The notes beneath the pieces are model-generated. The model was not told the origin of the DNA and made no database searches. It saw only the letters and a list, made by a program, of their open reading frames with translations. Below are positions 15,215 to 22,585 of a stretch of 35,563 nt of DNA, one piece after another. The DNA lies in IMG/VR virus record IMGVR_UViG_3300031707_000084, positions 1-35,563 of that record; one strand, written 5' to 3'. Numbering within the stretch: position 1 is the first letter of the stretch; the number at the start of each line of letters is the position of its first letter. Position numbers and translations under genes: made by a program. This DNA is from a virus.

Positions 15215-15916
15215 ATGCTATTGCGCAAACACAAACATATTACTCCCCTGCACCGTAAACGTAACAATCGTTGGGGGACCGACGCACTATTGCAAGGACA
15301 GTGCAAATATAACGAAGAATTATTGCCGTCTAATCGGTACAACCGCAGCTATGAGGGTAATGCGGCATTAGCCACCAGTGCCCTCAGACAAGCCCACCCC
15401 GCACGTTGGCCTATAGCGTATAACGGTCTCGATATGTTCGCAATAATTTCCGGAATGAGTTGGGAGGCGTCAGAAAAATACCGCAAACAACTACCCGAAA
15501 AAGAGCAGGATATGTTGATTCTTGTTTACAAACACGAAAAACTGCAGGTTGATATTGCGGAGATGCTGTCACTGACGCAGGGGGCCATCAGCGCTCGTAT
15601 ACGCAGGGCATTTAAACGGTTGAGATTTTTAAGACACCCGCCTCGATTTCCCGAGCCAATTCCGTTGCCTGAAAATCCGACACTGCAGCAGATAACTCTT
15701 TTTGTGACCACAAAAAAAATATGTGACTTAATCAAATCAGGAGTTATGCATCAAACAGAAATTGCAAAAAAACTTGGGATTAACCAGTGCACCGTTTCGA
15801 ATATAATACACGCCCGCACAATCAACCCGCCGAAAAACCAGAAGTTTTTTTACATCACCACTGAACTAAAGTCCCCGCGATACAAAACGACTTCGCGGAT
15901 CGTGTTCGCAAAATAG
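15215..15916 (+). CDS. Transcription regulator with two helix-turn-helix segments (sigma-r4-like)
   Basis: A 233-residue basic protein. Residues about 92-137 (KQLPEKEQDMLILVYKHEK, VDIAEMLSLTQGAISARI) match the sigma-70 region 4 / LuxR-type HTH pattern. A second HTH lies at about 178-201 (HQTEIAKKLGINQCTVSNII). The N-terminal 65 residues are basic and unlike anything I know. It is the only plus-strand gene between the two large transcription units, and its stop abuts the stop of the opposing gene at 15917. No ribosome binding site precedes the ATG, so the mRNA may be leaderless or the true start may be downstream. Possible roles are late-gene activator or early-gene repressor; the sequence does not decide. 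Confidence 0.7.
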   Translation: MLLRKHKHITPLHRKRNNRWGTDALLQGQCKYNEELLPSNRYNRSYEGNAALATSALRQAHPARWPIAYNGLDMFAIISGMSWEASEKYRKQLPEKEQDMLILVYKHEKLQVDIAEMLSLTQGAISARIRRAFKRLRFLRHPPRFPEPIPLPENPTLQQITLFVTTKKICDLIKSGVMHQTEIAKKLGINQCTVSNIIHARTINPPKNQKFFYITTELKSPRYKTTSRIVFAK

Positions 15917-16285
15917 TTATTTTCCAAAAGAAATAGTTATTGTCGCACCCAACTTTTTTGACAAATCAGACAGTGTCTCTAATGTAATCTGCTGCTTCTC
16001 CACCAGCTTCTCGACGGCTGGTACTTTGATTGATGGAGCGGCCAGCGCCACCTGCGCCACATTATCACCTACTGTCGCCTTGCATGTGGAACATTTTTTC
16101 TGATTGTTTCCGGTCGCAATAAAAGGTTTTTGACAGACGACACAAATCTTTTCCTTCTTCTCCATAATTTTTTCTCCTAATTTTATAGGTTTTGTGGGAC
16201 GTATCATGCAACTGCAACATTCGTCCTGATTGTCAACAACTGTCTCAAACAGTTTATTACAAGCCGAGCACTTTCGTTTATTCAC
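15917..16285 (-). CDS. Tandem zinc-ribbon-like protein (122 aa, GTG start)
   Basis: Two related knuckles follow one another: KRKCSACNKLF with DECCSC, then EKICVVCQKPF with KKCSTC (two CxxC pairs each). This is a duplicated four-cysteine metal-binding unit. The C-terminal half is a hydrophobic/helical region ending KKLGATITISFGK. The frame is open back to an ATG at 16393, but the GTG at 16285 overlaps the stop of the upstream gene (GTGAATAA), so I choose it. A second start inside the frame, ATG at 16165 with AGGAG upstream, could make an 82-aa form containing only the second knuckle. It is the last gene of the early operon. Target (DNA, RNA or protein) unknown. Confidence 0.65.
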   Translation of the reverse strand: MNKRKCSACNKLFETVVDNQDECCSCMIRPTKPIKLGEKIMEKKEKICVVCQKPFIATGNNQKKCSTCKATVGDNVAQVALAAPSIKVPAVEKLVEKQQITLETLSDLSKKLGATITISFGK

Positions 16286-16475
16286 AGATTCCCTTTTCCA
16301 TTCCTCTATCTTGCATAATCGCGGCGTCCGCCAATCTAGCTTGCATAATCGCGACGGCCGCGCGGAAATATTTTTGACACAGGTACTCGTCATCGTGCTC
16401 CAACCACTCTTTTTTTGTTATGTGTAAAACAACACGATGATGACCACACACAACAACAGTCGCCTCCTCCTGCAT
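16278..16475 (-). CDS. Small hypothetical protein (65 aa)
   Basis: Begins MQEEATVVVCGHHRVVLHIT and continues with EWLEHDDEYLCQKYFRAAVA. The ATG at 16475 is preferred over one four codons upstream because GGAGG lies five bases before it. The C-terminal part is an Ala/Met/Arg-rich helix. It has two cysteines and a histidine pair but no full metal motif. Its stop overlaps the GTG start of the next gene, indicating coupled translation. Function unknown. Confidence 0.6.
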   Translation of the reverse strand: MQEEATVVVCGHHRVVLHITKKEWLEHDDEYLCQKYFRAAVAIMQARLADAAIMQDRGMEKGICE

Positions 16476-16506
16476 AAAATCCTCCATTCATTTTTTGCGT
16501 CTAATT

Positions 16507-16884
16507 TTAATAACCTCGAATATCCGAAATCACACGCCAATAAGCGATCATTAATGCCTGTTCCTTGTTTACATTAGGAAACCTCCTCATAATCGCCCGA
16601 ATAGTGTTTGGGTGCGGCACGGCCAGCCGCCGATAGCCTTTCGGCCGCCGCGACGGAATTAATTCTGGATAGATGCCGTAATCCAGCGATCCCGCATCCA
16701 GCCCCCCGATTGCGTCTATGGGATCGGCGGAAGGGAGCGCCAGCAAGTGGGTTTTGGCCACACCGTAACTGCTGTGTCGGAGGATTAGCGCTCCGCTCTC
16801 GGCCGTAAACCGCGGCACTTTGACAACCGACCCGGATGGGGCCCTGCTTTGCAATATGTCAAACCGCGTTGCGTGTCTCATCAT
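16507..16884 (-). CDS. Hypothetical protein (125 aa)
   Basis: An Arg/Pro-rich protein with no recognised family. The C-terminal third (PHPNTIRAIMRRFPNVNKEQ, then ALMIAYWRV) is helical and might be a small DNA- or protein-binding unit. GAGGAG lies just before two consecutive ATG codons (16884 and 16881); spacing favours the second. The gene overlaps the 3' end of the upstream 55-aa gene by 26 bases. Local GC is higher than in neighbouring early genes. Confidence 0.6.
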   Translation of the reverse strand: MMRHATRFDILQSRAPSGSVVKVPRFTAESGALILRHSSYGVAKTHLLALPSADPIDAIGGLDAGSLDYGIYPELIPSRRPKGYRRLAVPHPNTIRAIMRRFPNVNKEQALMIAYWRVISDIRGY

Positions 16885-17026
16885 TTCTCCTCGGACAATC
16901 GTCTATATTGACAAAACGAAAACAGCATTCAGGCTGTACGATCACCAATTCGGGACGCCACTGCGTCTCCTGTATAATCCGCGTGCTGTCGGGGTAATGA
17001 TATTCGCAGGTCAAGTCGCAATTCAT
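16859..17026 (-). CDS. Small hypothetical protein (55 aa)
   Basis: Reads MNCDLTCEYHYPDSTRI, then WRPELVIVQPECCFRFVNI, and is Cys-containing (five cysteines). The ATG shares ATGA with the stop of the preceding gene at 17023, and the gene runs into the start of the next one, so it exactly fills the apparent gap. That fit, more than any homology, supports it. Function unknown. Confidence 0.6.
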   Translation of the reverse strand: MNCDLTCEYHYPDSTRIIQETQWRPELVIVQPECCFRFVNIDDCPRRNDETRNAV

Positions 17027-17391
17027 GAGTCTTGTAGCCGCTCCTTATCATAAAAATCCTTTGGATTAATATACCCATTACCACTGCATATGCTACAATC
17101 TCCATTTTCATCTGCAGTATCTCCAGTTATACCACACGGTGACCCTTCACATGCAGGACATAATTCAATATCATCCGGATTAACTTTTCCACTACCATTA
17201 CATATATCACAGGCGGGGTCCCCCGTCGCGAAATCTTTACAGACAGGACAATCTATCATACATACTCTTTTTGGACGAGATTTTTCAACTTCTTTGTCCC
17301 AGTTATGGGACGCGCCACAGGAGCAAAAGCAATCCCAGCACCCTTCTTCGACTTCTGAATCTACAAGTTTTTTACCACAAGCACAACGCAT
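17023..17391 (-). CDS. DnaJ-type zinc-finger protein (122 aa)
   Basis: It has many CxxC pairs: CACG, CWDCFCSC, CPVC, CDICNGSGKV, CPAC and CSICSGNGYI. The CxxCxGxG elements are those of the DnaJ central zinc region and of small redox or chaperone-like proteins. There is no J-domain, so it is not a whole DnaJ. An AAGGAGG site lies five bases before ATG. It lies in the early operon amid other Cys-rich small genes. Possible roles: binding or mimicking host zinc proteins, or assisting folding; both are inference. Confidence 0.7.
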   Translation of the reverse strand: MRCACGKKLVDSEVEEGCWDCFCSCGASHNWDKEVEKSRPKRVCMIDCPVCKDFATGDPACDICNGSGKVNPDDIELCPACEGSPCGITGDTADENGDCSICSGNGYINPKDFYDKERLQDS

Positions 17392-17412
17392 ATTTCCTCC
17401 TTGGGTTTTATT

Positions 17413-17556
17413 TTATTTTTCTTCTATTTTCCACGACGTTCCATCTTCATTAATAATTCTATACTTCCCATTTTTGTACCATGCTTTATAACCGTTTGGT
17501 TTCGTCCTTCTCTCAAGCGGGCAAATCTCCATCCCTGTGTCTCTCCCCATTTCCAC
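17413..17556 (-). CDS. Small hypothetical protein (47 aa, GTG start)
   Basis: The reading frame between the genes at 17023 and 17586 ends with a convincing beta-type sequence, KPNGYKAWYKNGKYRIINED, then GTSWKIEEK. The most likely start is GTG at 17556 with AGGAA eight bases upstream; ATG at 17550 or 17532 are alternatives. The frame is open up to a stop next to the end of the upstream gene. Small, basic and soluble; no family recognised. Confidence 0.5.
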   Translation of the reverse strand: MEMGRDTGMEICPLERRTKPNGYKAWYKNGKYRIINEDGTSWKIEEK

Positions 17557-17585
17557 ATAGACCGTTCCTGCAAGTACCGGAGACC

Positions 17586-18038
17586 CTAAATAAAATCAAT
17601 CAGGTTTATTTTTGGTCCTTTGTTTTCATCTGGTACCTCATTTGGATTGATTGGTTTTAAAAACGGGCTGCTTAAATAATAATTAATCTCGGCTTTCTTA
17701 TTTTTAGCAACTTCGTCCGACTTGTTAAGTTCTGTTTCAAAATCAAATTCAGGTTTGATCATATCTGCACACACATCACAAGTCAGTTTTATAGCTTCCT
17801 TCGTAAAATATACCGCCCCGCAATCATCATTTAACCCATCCACCCATTTGTAGGATATTTTGAACAAGTGCTTGTATTTTTCTGTTGGAATATTATCGCC
17901 ACGCAGTATACCTTTGTCTCGTAATCTTTTCAACATCATGTTTCGACCGGAAGTTTTGAATTTAAATTTTATTATGCAAGCCACCGCCCGGGAAGGGTAG
18001 AATTCTCTTTTGTCGCCAGAAAAAAAATATGGTTGCAT
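17586..18038 (-). CDS. Antirepressor-like (KilAC-type) winged-helix protein, tentative
   Basis: A 150-residue protein whose residues about 14-95 (YPSRAVACIIKFKFKTSGRN, LKRLRDKGILRGDNIPTEKY, AVYFTKEAIKLTCDV) resemble the C-terminal DNA-binding domain of phage antirepressors. There, a helix pair is followed by LR..GIL...N.P and a final VT..G strand. The acidic C-terminal tail is not part of that family. AGGAAA lies eight bases before ATG. It is located just downstream of the primase-helicase in the early operon. If correct it would regulate early genes; otherwise it is a hypothetical early protein. Confidence 0.45.
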   Translation of the reverse strand: MQPYFFSGDKREFYPSRAVACIIKFKFKTSGRNMMLKRLRDKGILRGDNIPTEKYKHLFKISYKWVDGLNDDCGAVYFTKEAIKLTCDVCADMIKPEFDFETELNKSDEVAKNKKAEINYYLSSPFLKPINPNEVPDENKGPKINLIDFI

Positions 18039-18051
18039 TAGTTTTCCTTTT

Positions 18052-20127
18052 TTATAATTTTTTTATGACTTCATCCAAATTGAATAAAGAAGGATTAGGA
18101 ATTTCCGGTACTACCACCTTCGGTTCTTCTTTTATCAAATCTGAAAATAATATACCTTTACATCTTTTTCCAACTTTTAAAAAATACTCTTTTTCGATTA
18201 GTTTTACCTTTGGAATCATTGATTTGAGTATGCTGCTATACCCAAAAATACCGGAATCTTCAAACATTTTGGTCAGGACAGGATGACTGTTGGCTAATAA
18301 AAGCATCTTTTTTCCGTCTTGTAAAAATTTAATTTTTAGGCCACACCTGGCCAAAGCAGAGTCATACCCACCATCAAGCATTTCCTGCAGCTGCATATCA
18401 GTATTATACTCCCTTATTTTTAGGGTGAGTAGTTTTTCAACGAATGAATCGAAAGATATTTCCGATTTATCAGCTTTATCACTATAAGCTTCAGTCAAAG
18501 ATCGAGTAACCATATCAATTATTAACTTATCTCTGTTGACATCAAACTCGGAGTTAGAGAGCAAAGTAATAATGTATGCCGCTGGAATTGCATAAAGATT
18601 TGCAGCCGCCAGATTTATTTTAGTATTATTCTGTGAAATATACGAAAGAATTTTATCAATATTAAATTGAATAAGATCGATATTATCTATTATATACCTG
18701 TAAATTCTACGACACTTGTCTTGCGAAAAACACCGTATAAGCTCCTTTTCTTTTGCAGACCATGAGGTATGATCATCACTAGGTACAACCAGAGAAATAG
18801 ACAAAGTACGACGAGACAGCGTTTCTTTTTTATCAGTGCAATTACCAACCGAAGCAAAAGTAAAGCCACACTGAAAACTACGTTTTATGGCACGTTGCTG
18901 TTTTGTTCCTTTTGATATGCTGGCACCGCCAGTGGTGGCACTCAAAGCCACATCGTTAATACCGTCGATCGCAGACTGAGCGATGACGGAAGACGGTTCG
19001 TGTTCGTCTAAAATGCAGGATACATTTCCGTTTATCGACTGCATAGTACCAGCAACGGTCGACCCACCCGTAAGATGTATACCCCCTCCAGCAGATATTA
19101 ATGGTTGTGATATTCGCTTAAGTACAACGGTTTTTCCCGAAGCAGAGGATCCAGTTATCTCAATTATCGGGACAACATTAGTCAGGCTTGGGCACATCTG
19201 GGCCAGCGTCCCACCGTAAAAAAGAAGAGCGCTGTCTTTATTCATAAAAGACAGCTTTTGGCAGATATTTAATTGATCTATAATTATAGTTGCGTCAGAA
19301 GGTGTGTCAGCTAAAACTATTTTTGAATCCATAGGCATATAATAACCACTAAAAATAGTGTTGGCCTCTTCATATCCATATCTAGTACCGTCACAATACA
19401 CAGCGTTACCAATATTTATAACATTGCAGGCTGTCCCGTCGTGCGTGTCCCTCCACAACCCAAGCTCATTAAAACTTCTATTGGCGAAACAACCTATATT
19501 TTTGCAGCCCTTAAATAACCACTGCGCTGCCGCTTCGACATCAATGCCGACACACTTATTACCTGCATACTTTGGGAAGTCATTCAGCCACGCAGACTCG
19601 GATGAGTAGACAGATAATAGCCATTTGTGAGAAACATCTTTTGCTCCAAAAAATACCGGGAAATGGCCGTCTGATGAGTGTATGACAAAATCATTGTCAC
19701 GGGTAACACCTAAAAACTGTATGTGATTTTGTATCTGATCTATGGAAGGTATTTCCGTCGCATTAGAAGTAGCGTTTGCACTTGATGCACCACTGGATAA
19801 AAGCAAAGATGTCTGGTCAGATTCGTTTGTCACCGTCTGTTGCCGAGTAAAAGGGGTGAAGTTTTGCATTGTGTAATGATCTATTACTGCTCCTATATCA
19901 CGTCCGGTACAGTGAGCGTGATAACAATAAAATTGCGGATGACCCTCACCGTGATTAAAATATATAACGGAGTCGGCTGGATTTTGTATGCCACCAGAAT
20001 GTTCCCCTTGCCACGGACACTGAACAAATATTTTTTCCGTGTCCTCTGAAACATATATGCCGGTCGATTTAGACCACGCAACAAAATCACACCTGGACAA
20101 CCAGGAATACTTATCTGTTATAATCAT
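18052..20127 (-). CDS. Zinc-finger primase-helicase (replicative ATPase)
   Basis: A 691-residue replication protein. The N-terminus carries a primase-type zinc-binding module: CPWQGEHS (C37, H43) and FYCYHAHC (C68, C73). A Ser/Thr-rich linker at about 98-125 leads to a middle domain, then a P-loop ATPase with Walker A GSSASGKT (326-333) and Walker B VSCILDE (369-375), resembling the DUF927/superfamily 3-like helicases of phage and plasmid replicons. Inferred role: unwinds the fork and, with the adjacent AEP-like protein, primes DNA synthesis. It starts two bases after the stop of the upstream primase gene. No TOPRIM catalytic motif is visible, so priming chemistry probably resides in the neighbour. 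Confidence 0.8.
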   Translation of the reverse strand: MIITDKYSWLSRCDFVAWSKSTGIYVSEDTEKIFVQCPWQGEHSGGIQNPADSVIYFNHGEGHPQFYCYHAHCTGRDIGAVIDHYTMQNFTPFTRQQTVTNESDQTSLLLSSGASSANATSNATEIPSIDQIQNHIQFLGVTRDNDFVIHSSDGHFPVFFGAKDVSHKWLLSVYSSESAWLNDFPKYAGNKCVGIDVEAAAQWLFKGCKNIGCFANRSFNELGLWRDTHDGTACNVINIGNAVYCDGTRYGYEEANTIFSGYYMPMDSKIVLADTPSDATIIIDQLNICQKLSFMNKDSALLFYGGTLAQMCPSLTNVVPIIEITGSSASGKTVVLKRISQPLISAGGGIHLTGGSTVAGTMQSINGNVSCILDEHEPSSVIAQSAIDGINDVALSATTGGASISKGTKQQRAIKRSFQCGFTFASVGNCTDKKETLSRRTLSISLVVPSDDHTSWSAKEKELIRCFSQDKCRRIYRYIIDNIDLIQFNIDKILSYISQNNTKINLAAANLYAIPAAYIITLLSNSEFDVNRDKLIIDMVTRSLTEAYSDKADKSEISFDSFVEKLLTLKIREYNTDMQLQEMLDGGYDSALARCGLKIKFLQDGKKMLLLANSHPVLTKMFEDSGIFGYSSILKSMIPKVKLIEKEYFLKVGKRCKGILFSDLIKEEPKVVVPEIPNPSLFNLDEVIKKL

Positions 20128-20129
20128 AA

Positions 20130-20918
20130 TTATCCTTTCCTCACGCTTTTAATCGAAGGAATAAATTTACCGTTGAGTTTATGCAAAAGATCAAGTTTAG
20201 TTAGTAATTCTGTGGAAAGATAAGTGCCATCAAACCGGTAACTGATTTGATGGTTAGAATCCGAAGTTTCTTTCAGCTGAAAATTAGGAAGATAAAAAAA
20301 TCTTGAAGTATCAAACGATGACAAATCAAGTCCAAACGCCAAAGGACCAAGAAGATACAACAACACCGATGCACACCGTTTGTAAGTGCTGTAGTTCACC
20401 ACATTGTTGAGTGGGAGCAGCAGACGAAACTTACCGTTTCCAGAAAAAGTATCATATCTTATATAATTAAGCTTATAAGAATCAATAAATTCTATAAGCT
20501 TAGTTTTCAGGTCCGGCATAAACCGGTCAATATCGTCATAATCCAGGATCATACAATTGTGTCCTCGACACAAGGATTTACGACGAATCGACCAGCAGTC
20601 TACTTTGATAGGGTAATAAGACAAAGCGTTTTTAAGTTTGTTTGAAATAACAAAACTCGATCTCTCATTTAAACTTTTATAGTACCTGATAAAATCCATT
20701 GGATTTACCTGAGCTAACAAAGATATGTTAAAACTCCAGGTATCTTTATCTGTCGAGGAGTAACTAGTAAAATACAATATAGTAGACAAAACCTGTCGCC
20801 AGGTCAGAGTCTGCAGGCACTGACATATGGCGACAGGTTCTGCCCTGGCCAGAGATCTGGCCAGGTTAAACTGAAATGGCTGAGATTTATCAACCGTTAT
20901 TTCAATTTTACTGTTCAT
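20130..20918 (-). CDS. AEP-like primase (Prim-Pol catalytic domain)
   Basis: A 262-residue protein whose centre fits the archaeo-eukaryotic primase pattern of phage replicons. Motif I is MILDYDDIDR (D126, D128), followed by TFSGNGKFRLLLPL (about 157-170, a K/R version of motif II). Motif III is the Asp/Ser-rich stretch LDLSSFDTSRFFYLP (198-211). It lies between a probable ssDNA-binding gene and the helicase, all in one operon. Inferred role: makes primers from rNTP or dNTP at the phage origin. The first 100 residues are helical and unassigned. Family assignment is by motif reading only. Confidence 0.7.
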   Translation of the reverse strand: MNSKIEITVDKSQPFQFNLARSLARAEPVAICQCLQTLTWRQVLSTILYFTSYSSTDKDTWSFNISLLAQVNPMDFIRYYKSLNERSSFVISNKLKNALSYYPIKVDCWSIRRKSLCRGHNCMILDYDDIDRFMPDLKTKLIEFIDSYKLNYIRYDTFSGNGKFRLLLPLNNVVNYSTYKRCASVLLYLLGPLAFGLDLSSFDTSRFFYLPNFQLKETSDSNHQISYRFDGTYLSTELLTKLDLLHKLNGKFIPSIKSVRKG

Positions 20919-20921
20919 GTT

Positions 20922-21467
20922 TTAGATCTTTGAAAGAACATCATTAAGATCTATTTTGTCCGGTGCTTTGTCTTTAGATGACTCAACCACCGACGCCGAC
21001 GGGTCAACAAGCCTTTTGTTTATCTGCTCTGTAATCCACGCAGGACGCACATAAGCAACTGCGGTTATAGGATCAAGACCGTCAGCCAGTTTTGAAATAG
21101 ACTGTACTCTGGAATAACCGGACTCATCCTGAATAAGATTCAACATAACATTTTTTCCAATCAGCTTAGATGTATCAAAACCGTCAGGAACTTCGTGATC
21201 AGGCAATTTTCTGCCAACCAACCCCTCCAGACGGGCCCTGAGCTTTGACTTAGGGTGCAAACTGGGAGTAATATATTCGCTGATCAGATGCCTTATTTCA
21301 ATGCCTGCCTCGTTTTTGTAACCAACCTTAGTCTGATACACAGCAACACAAGTTGTCTTGCTTTCCCCTTTATCGTTAACATACTGGAATGGATCTGAAA
21401 AATCTACGATAATAGCCTGCTGGATCCCTGTCGGACGACTGTAAACAACTGATTTTTTGATAATCAT
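20922..21467 (-). CDS. Probable OB-fold/ssDNA-binding-type replication protein
   Basis: 181 residues: a beta-rich body (SRPTGIQQAIIVDFSDPFQY, CVAVYQTKVGYKNEAGIEIR), then a LHPKSKLRARLEGLVGRKLP helix, then FDTSKLIGKNVMLNLIQD and a short strand (YSRVQSISKL). The last 35 residues are acidic and flexible (SKDKAPDKIDLNDVLSKI), as in single-strand binding proteins whose tail recruits partners. It is next to the primase. I recognise the architecture as one common in phage replication operons but cannot name the family with certainty. Confidence 0.55.
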   Translation of the reverse strand: MIIKKSVVYSRPTGIQQAIIVDFSDPFQYVNDKGESKTTCVAVYQTKVGYKNEAGIEIRHLISEYITPSLHPKSKLRARLEGLVGRKLPDHEVPDGFDTSKLIGKNVMLNLIQDESGYSRVQSISKLADGLDPITAVAYVRPAWITEQINKRLVDPSASVVESSKDKAPDKIDLNDVLSKI

Positions 21468-21478
21468 AAAACTCCCTT

Positions 21479-21691
21479 TTAAATAGTGGTTTTTGGTGTT
21501 TGTTGAGCGGTGGTTTTGTGTGAATCAATCAAATTATTAAGACAATGACGAATAACGTCCGGCAATCGCATCCCCGATGCGGTTGCTATTAAGGTGAGAT
21601 CGTCCAAGACGCCTTTGTAAAGATTGATTGAATAAGTGATTTTCGGATCACCCGGCCGACTTTTTAAATTTGGAATCATTACTGGTCGCAT
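21479..21691 (-). CDS. Ribbon-helix-helix regulator (70 aa)
   Basis: Residues about 18-55 (ITYSINLYKGVLDDLTLIAT, SGMRLPDVIRHCLNNLID) match the CopG/Arc ribbon-helix-helix pattern: one strand and two helices with the turn at G40. Such proteins bind palindromic operators as dimers or tetramers. It is the first gene of the leftward early operon, with GGGGAG eight bases upstream of ATG and a promoter at 21723-21751. Likely an autoregulator acting on palindromes in the control region next to it. Confidence 0.7.
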   Translation of the reverse strand: MRPVMIPNLKSRPGDPKITYSINLYKGVLDDLTLIATASGMRLPDVIRHCLNNLIDSHKTTAQQTPKTTI

Positions 21692-21722
21692 TACCTTTTC
21701 TCCCCTTTTTGATTGTTATGTT

Positions 21723-21751
21723 ATTATATAAAGTCTACAAGAAAAGATAAA
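21723..21751 (-). promoter_or_regulatory. Early leftward promoter candidate
   Basis: On the minus strand a perfect TATAAT (-10, 21728 to 21723) is 17 bases downstream of TTTATC (-35, 21751 to 21746). Transcription would start about 25 bases before the RHH regulator's ATG and read the whole early operon. Confidence 0.6.
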
Positions 21752-21966
21752 CTAAAAAAATAATTTTTTATTCCTATCTATTAATTAAAGTATTAATAGA
21801 TTACTAAGAACTTCTTTCTCTTTTACAGTAAAACTAAGGTTCGATCTCGCCGGTATTCCCGGCTTTCTAAAGCTTGTTCTAACTTACCTAAACCTACTAA
21901 GTTGCCTGTTGTAAAGCAAATTCACGTTTTTTGCCGAGCTTATTAACATATAATCAATCACTTACA

Positions 21967-21986
21967 TTACTTAACAAATTAAGTAA
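21967..21986. repeat. 8-bp inverted repeat with CAAA loop
   Basis: TTACTTAA, CAAA, TTAAGTAA form a perfect stem in the AT-rich half of the control region; a possible operator. Confidence 0.6.
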
Positions 21987-22027
21987 CGGTTTTAAAACGC
22001 AGTTTGTAATAACTCGTTAATAAAAAA

Positions 22028-22039
22028 GTTTACGTAAAC
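22028..22039. repeat. 12-bp palindrome GTTTACGTAAAC
   Basis: A perfect dyad. It is followed directly by CCAAAAT, a seven-base loop and ATTTTGG (22041-22061), so two dyads stand side by side. Confidence 0.65.
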
Positions 22040-22061
22040 GCCAAAATCTGATGAATTTTGG

Positions 22062-22077
22062 TTATCCTATAGGATAA
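22062..22077. promoter_or_regulatory. 16-bp palindrome TTATCCTATAGGATAA (operator candidate)
   Basis: A perfect 16-bp dyad. With flanking bases, GGTTATCCTATAG (22060-22072) is the exact reverse complement of CTATAGGATAACC at 22274-22286, so the motif occurs twice in opposite orientation about 200 bp apart. Confidence 0.6.
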
Positions 22078-22273
22078 GAAATCATTTAAGCCTCCATCGC
22101 ATAGATTTACAAAACAGATTAAAAGCGTGATAAGTTTAATTTATCATAGGGGAATTTTAGAACGGTGGCCAAAATCACGGTAAAAAACGTGAAAGATGTT
22201 TTGTTGTATCACAATATCACGAAAACCCGTCAAAAACAAACATATATATATAAGCCATAAATATACAGAGGTG

Positions 22274-22286
22274 CTATAGGATAACC
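22274..22286. promoter_or_regulatory. Second CTATAGGATAACC site
   Basis: A thirteen-base exact match, in inverted orientation, to the palindrome-containing site at 22060-22072. A TA-rich stretch follows (22290-22335). Confidence 0.55.
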
Positions 22287-22384
22287 CTAAATAAATACCC
22301 CTATATAATATATATATTTTTAACTTTTATATACTAAACGTGGAAAACCGTTTTGAAGCCATTGGAAATGTAAGGGTTAGGACC

Positions 22385-22430
22385 TTAGTACGTTTTAAGA
22401 ACGCTCAATCCCATTTCAAAAACGTACTAA
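22385..22430. repeat. 12-bp inverted repeat with 22-base loop
   Basis: TTAGTACGTTTT (22385-22396) and AAAACGTACTAA (22419-22430) are perfect reverse complements. This may be a hairpin or a two-half-site operator. Confidence 0.65.
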
Positions 22431-22500
22431 AAGCCAACCTACCAACGCTGTATGGGTCCGGAGAAAGCTGGTCTTTACGCTCTCCAGCACCAGTTCCTGG

Positions 22501-22519
22501 CCTCCTGGCAGCCAGGAGG
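22501..22519. repeat. Strong GC-rich hairpin
   Basis: CCTCCTGGC and GCCAGGAGG around a single A (effectively an 8-bp stem with a three-base loop). Flanking bases can add further pairs in RNA. No T-run follows. Confidence 0.7.
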
Positions 22520-22542
22520 CTGGCAGATCGAGGGGTCAGGGC

Positions 22543-22572
22543 ATGCTGAGTAGCTTCGGGGGTACTCAGCAT
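22543..22572. repeat. 10-bp perfect stem with 10-base loop
   Basis: ATGCTGAGTA (22543-22552) pairs with TACTCAGCAT (22563-22572); the loop contains CTTCGGGG. It lies 24 bp after the hairpin at 22501. Confidence 0.7.
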
Positions 22573-22585
22573 ACCCCGAAACGGA

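Noticed and set aside
15215-21691. Temperate lifestyle (lysogeny module)
   Set aside because: Regulators of RHH, HTH and antirepressor-like type exist, but no integrase, excisionase, partition protein or clear CI-type repressor was seen. The evidence is insufficient to call it temperate.
21838-21863. tRNA-like GGTTCGATCTC followed by a GCCGG/CCGGC hairpin
   Set aside because: No matching acceptor, D or anticodon arms upstream. With no integrase there is no reason to call an attachment site.
22340-22549. 69-codon plus-strand frame in the control region
   Set aside because: No ribosome binding site, composition unlike the other genes, and it runs through inverted repeats that explain the sequence better.
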